This document shows positions 62,018 to 64,000 of a stretch of 64,000 bases of DNA, piece after piece (position 1 is the stretch's first letter; every line of letters starts with the position of its first letter). The position numbers were made by a program, and so were the translations under genes. The stretch spans positions 4,836,001 to 4,900,000 of the forward strand of contig CAUJLY010000003.1 of the NCBI GenBank assembly GCA_963281155.1, given 5' to 3'. The stretch comes from Rhabditophanes sp. KR3021. Lineage: Eukaryota > Nematoda > Chromadorea > Rhabditida > Alloionematidae. The notes beneath the pieces were generated by a model. The model was given only the letters and a program-made list of their open reading frames with translations. It was not told where the DNA came from and did no database searches.

Positions 62018-63932
62018 TCACACCAGATAATACGACACATTAACATCATCTGGAATTTCTAGAGATTTTATTTTTTCACGTAATTCAGTAAAATCTGGCA
62101 TTGTAGAATTAGTGGCGTTCTTGCTTCTAAATTCGAGCAAGTCATTTAAAACTTTCTTAAGAATCAATGGATACTTTGCGGGTGAGAGGACACATTCAGC
62201 TGATAACAAAAACTTTTCTAAAATTAAAAAAGGGAATCATACAGTTTAATTATAAACTATTGCACCATTACCTCCATCTTTTAAATCTAACGTATTAGCA
62301 TGTATAAACATCATGCAATAATACAATGCTTGTTCTAAAATAGGAAGCTCCGCTTCAATGTGTCCACGATTGGCAATTAAGATAGCACCTGCGTCATCCA
62401 GTTGGCCAATTTTAATCTGAAACAAAAAGGCATTGTGAAAGTAGTTGCAATAATACGAAAAGATGGCTTAAAATATAGTTGCATAAAGCTACGTGACAAA
62501 ATATAGGGAAAATTTGATGGATTATAGGAAATTTTACTTAAAAATTAAATTTCTCTTCCACGCTTAGGATTATTTTGTTTACTTACGTAATATCCGGCAA
62601 TTCTCCTAGCGATCATAGTACGAATATTTCGCAAACCATGTTCCTGAGCCATGTCAAGTGCTTTGTTGAAACTGACTATAGCTAATTCATAATTTTCAAT
62701 ATGCAAATACATCTGTCCTTGAACCATCAAAGCTCTAATAAATTCAAAAGTAGTTGAACTTTTTGGTGATAATTTGGTAATGACTTGGTTGATGCGAGTG
62801 ATGGCTGTTCCGATATCATTTACACAACAATCAAAAATGGCAAGTCTGATGTCATGTTCAAAATTACTGCTGAAGCGAATCGCATCTAAATTATCGCGAA
62901 GTTCAGCCCATTTCCCTCCAAAGAAGTTAGTATCAAAAGTGACGAGAGCTTCAGCTAATTGAATATGTAGATATGAATCATCGACAGTCTCATCTGGAAA
63001 ATTATCTGCATACTTTTCAATAATTTTAAATGCCTGGTCTGGTAAACCTTGATAAGCACAACAATAAGCAATATTGGCTACCGCGTATGACTGAATGGCT
63101 GTACAAATTTTGGGAAGTCCTCTAAAAGGTGATTCCATACTATCAGTAACTAATCCAGCCTTATGAATCCCCTCATTAAAGTATCCTTTTTCAATCGCCA
63201 AAGAACTCATAGCTACTAAAACAGCATCTTTAAGCAGCTTTTGTTGCATAAATCTGTCTGGCCCAAAATCCGCGGCAAGTATTTTTTCAAAAATAACATT
63301 TACCAATGTTCGATATTTGCCTTTTTTGACCCATTGAATCGATTTGATATACAAAAATTGCTTGGCCATTTGCTTAAAGTAAGCTTCAGCATCAACTGAA
63401 TCATGTTCTTTTGCTAAACATGCTGCTAAGATTCCCTTGTCAAAGGAATTGATGACGAAATTGAACTCTGGGCAGTTTAGCATTGGATACTTTTCATCGA
63501 GCTCTGTGATTGTTTTTTCCAAAGCAACCTTCTCATCCATTCCACTTAAAGGAACTCCATCTTTGGCAACGTGGAAGACGTCTAATGAATCATCTCTGAA
63601 TTTGCGATGATATGTTACTTCAGCATCCATATCACCTTCTACCTCGTCATCATCCATTTCACTGATCATGATCTTTTCGAGTGTACATGCCCTCGTTGCA
63701 ACGCTATCTCTTGTGGCGTGACTTTGAGCTAACCCCTCGTCGATAAGAGACAAACATTTTCTTTTAGCATTTCTTTTTCGGTAAAGTCTGGACAAAATGA
63801 TGGCGCTATTGATAAATGGCTTCTTTTCAGATAAGGTTGGCTGTGGGACTGAAGTTTTCAACTCGACTATTACATCGTTGTCTGTTGGAAAGTATTGATG
63901 GATGTAATGTTCCGCCTCGACAAAATTTTTTC
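62018..63932 (-). CDS. Anaphase-promoting complex subunit 5-like TPR protein (partial)
   Basis: Three exons visible on the minus strand: 63932-62587, 62416-62272 and 62217-62018 (stop TGA at 62020-62018). Phases close within the visible part, giving about 562 C-terminal residues; an intron runs off the right edge and the N-terminus is outside the window. The protein is helical with TPR-like units: NSAIILSRLYRKRNAKRKCL, YAVANIAYCCAYQGLPDQAF, MVQGQMYLHIENYELAIVSF and IKIGQLDDAGAILIA. Order and spacing parallel ANAPC5 (HLAELHAEQGCFAAASEVL, AELYWRSSSPTIALPMLLQA), including the FxP after the Ala-rich helix. ANAPC5 sits in the platform of the APC/C ubiquitin ligase. Sequence identity is low, so another TPR scaffold is possible. 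An internal acidic stretch (MDDDEVEGDMDAE) looks lineage-specific. Confidence 0.6.
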
Positions 63933-64000
63933 CTAAAATTATTCAAATATAATATAAGTTGTTCAAATGTAAGATATAATATCATTCTTATTAATTTAGT

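Overview
This is AT-rich (by eye about 70% A+T) nuclear DNA of a multicellular animal, most likely a nematode. The evidence is a secreted protein with DB-type cysteine spacing (a module found mainly in nematodes), very short introns (mostly 36-60 nt) with GT...AG ends, start codons often sitting a few bases after a 3' splice site as expected for spliced-leader trans-splicing, and head-to-tail gene runs that look like operons. The lineage within nematodes cannot be settled from this window. No tRNA, rRNA, CRISPR or bacterial feature was seen.

Layout from left to right: HYPK (-); Arp3 and dynactin p25/DCTN5 (+, close together); an intronless GSK3-like kinase (+); a six-exon cathepsin L (-); two small orphan membrane proteins (+); a DUSP14-like phosphatase (+); a divergent BTG/Tob-like protein (+); a small secreted orphan (+); the run MRPL35-ALG11-YKT6 (-); a tetraspanin, a TMUB-like ubiquitin-domain membrane protein, a DB-module secreted protein and TRAPPC5 (all +); a frameshifted pseudogene and a GILT thiol reductase (-); myosin essential light chain (-); ribosomal protein SA (-); an MPP2/6-type MAGUK (+) with a small nested antisense gene; an actin pseudogene (-); a 5-HT1-like biogenic-amine GPCR (-); about 10.7 kb without recognisable genes; and an APC5-like anaphase-promoting-complex subunit (-) that runs off the right edge. 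For every spliced gene I rebuilt exon junctions by hand and checked that the phase closes.

The genes are mainly housekeeping: actin nucleation, dynein transport, ER/Golgi trafficking (YKT6, TRAPPC5), N-glycosylation (ALG11), cytosolic and mitochondrial translation (RPSA, MRPL35) and lysosomal proteolysis (cathepsin L, GILT).

The most unusual signal is a repeated, decayed protein-coding sequence in three copies (6593-7125, 8374-8669, 42958-43498). Each copy lies in an abnormally long intron of a gene (two cathepsin L introns, one MAGUK intron). Each is antisense to its host, and its stop codon lies 42-47 nt from the host 5' splice site. At least one copy runs to within 2 nt of the host 3' splice site. 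This looks like an intron-generating or intron-targeting (introner-like) element. More broadly, six of the seven longest introns in the window hold antisense coding-like sequence.
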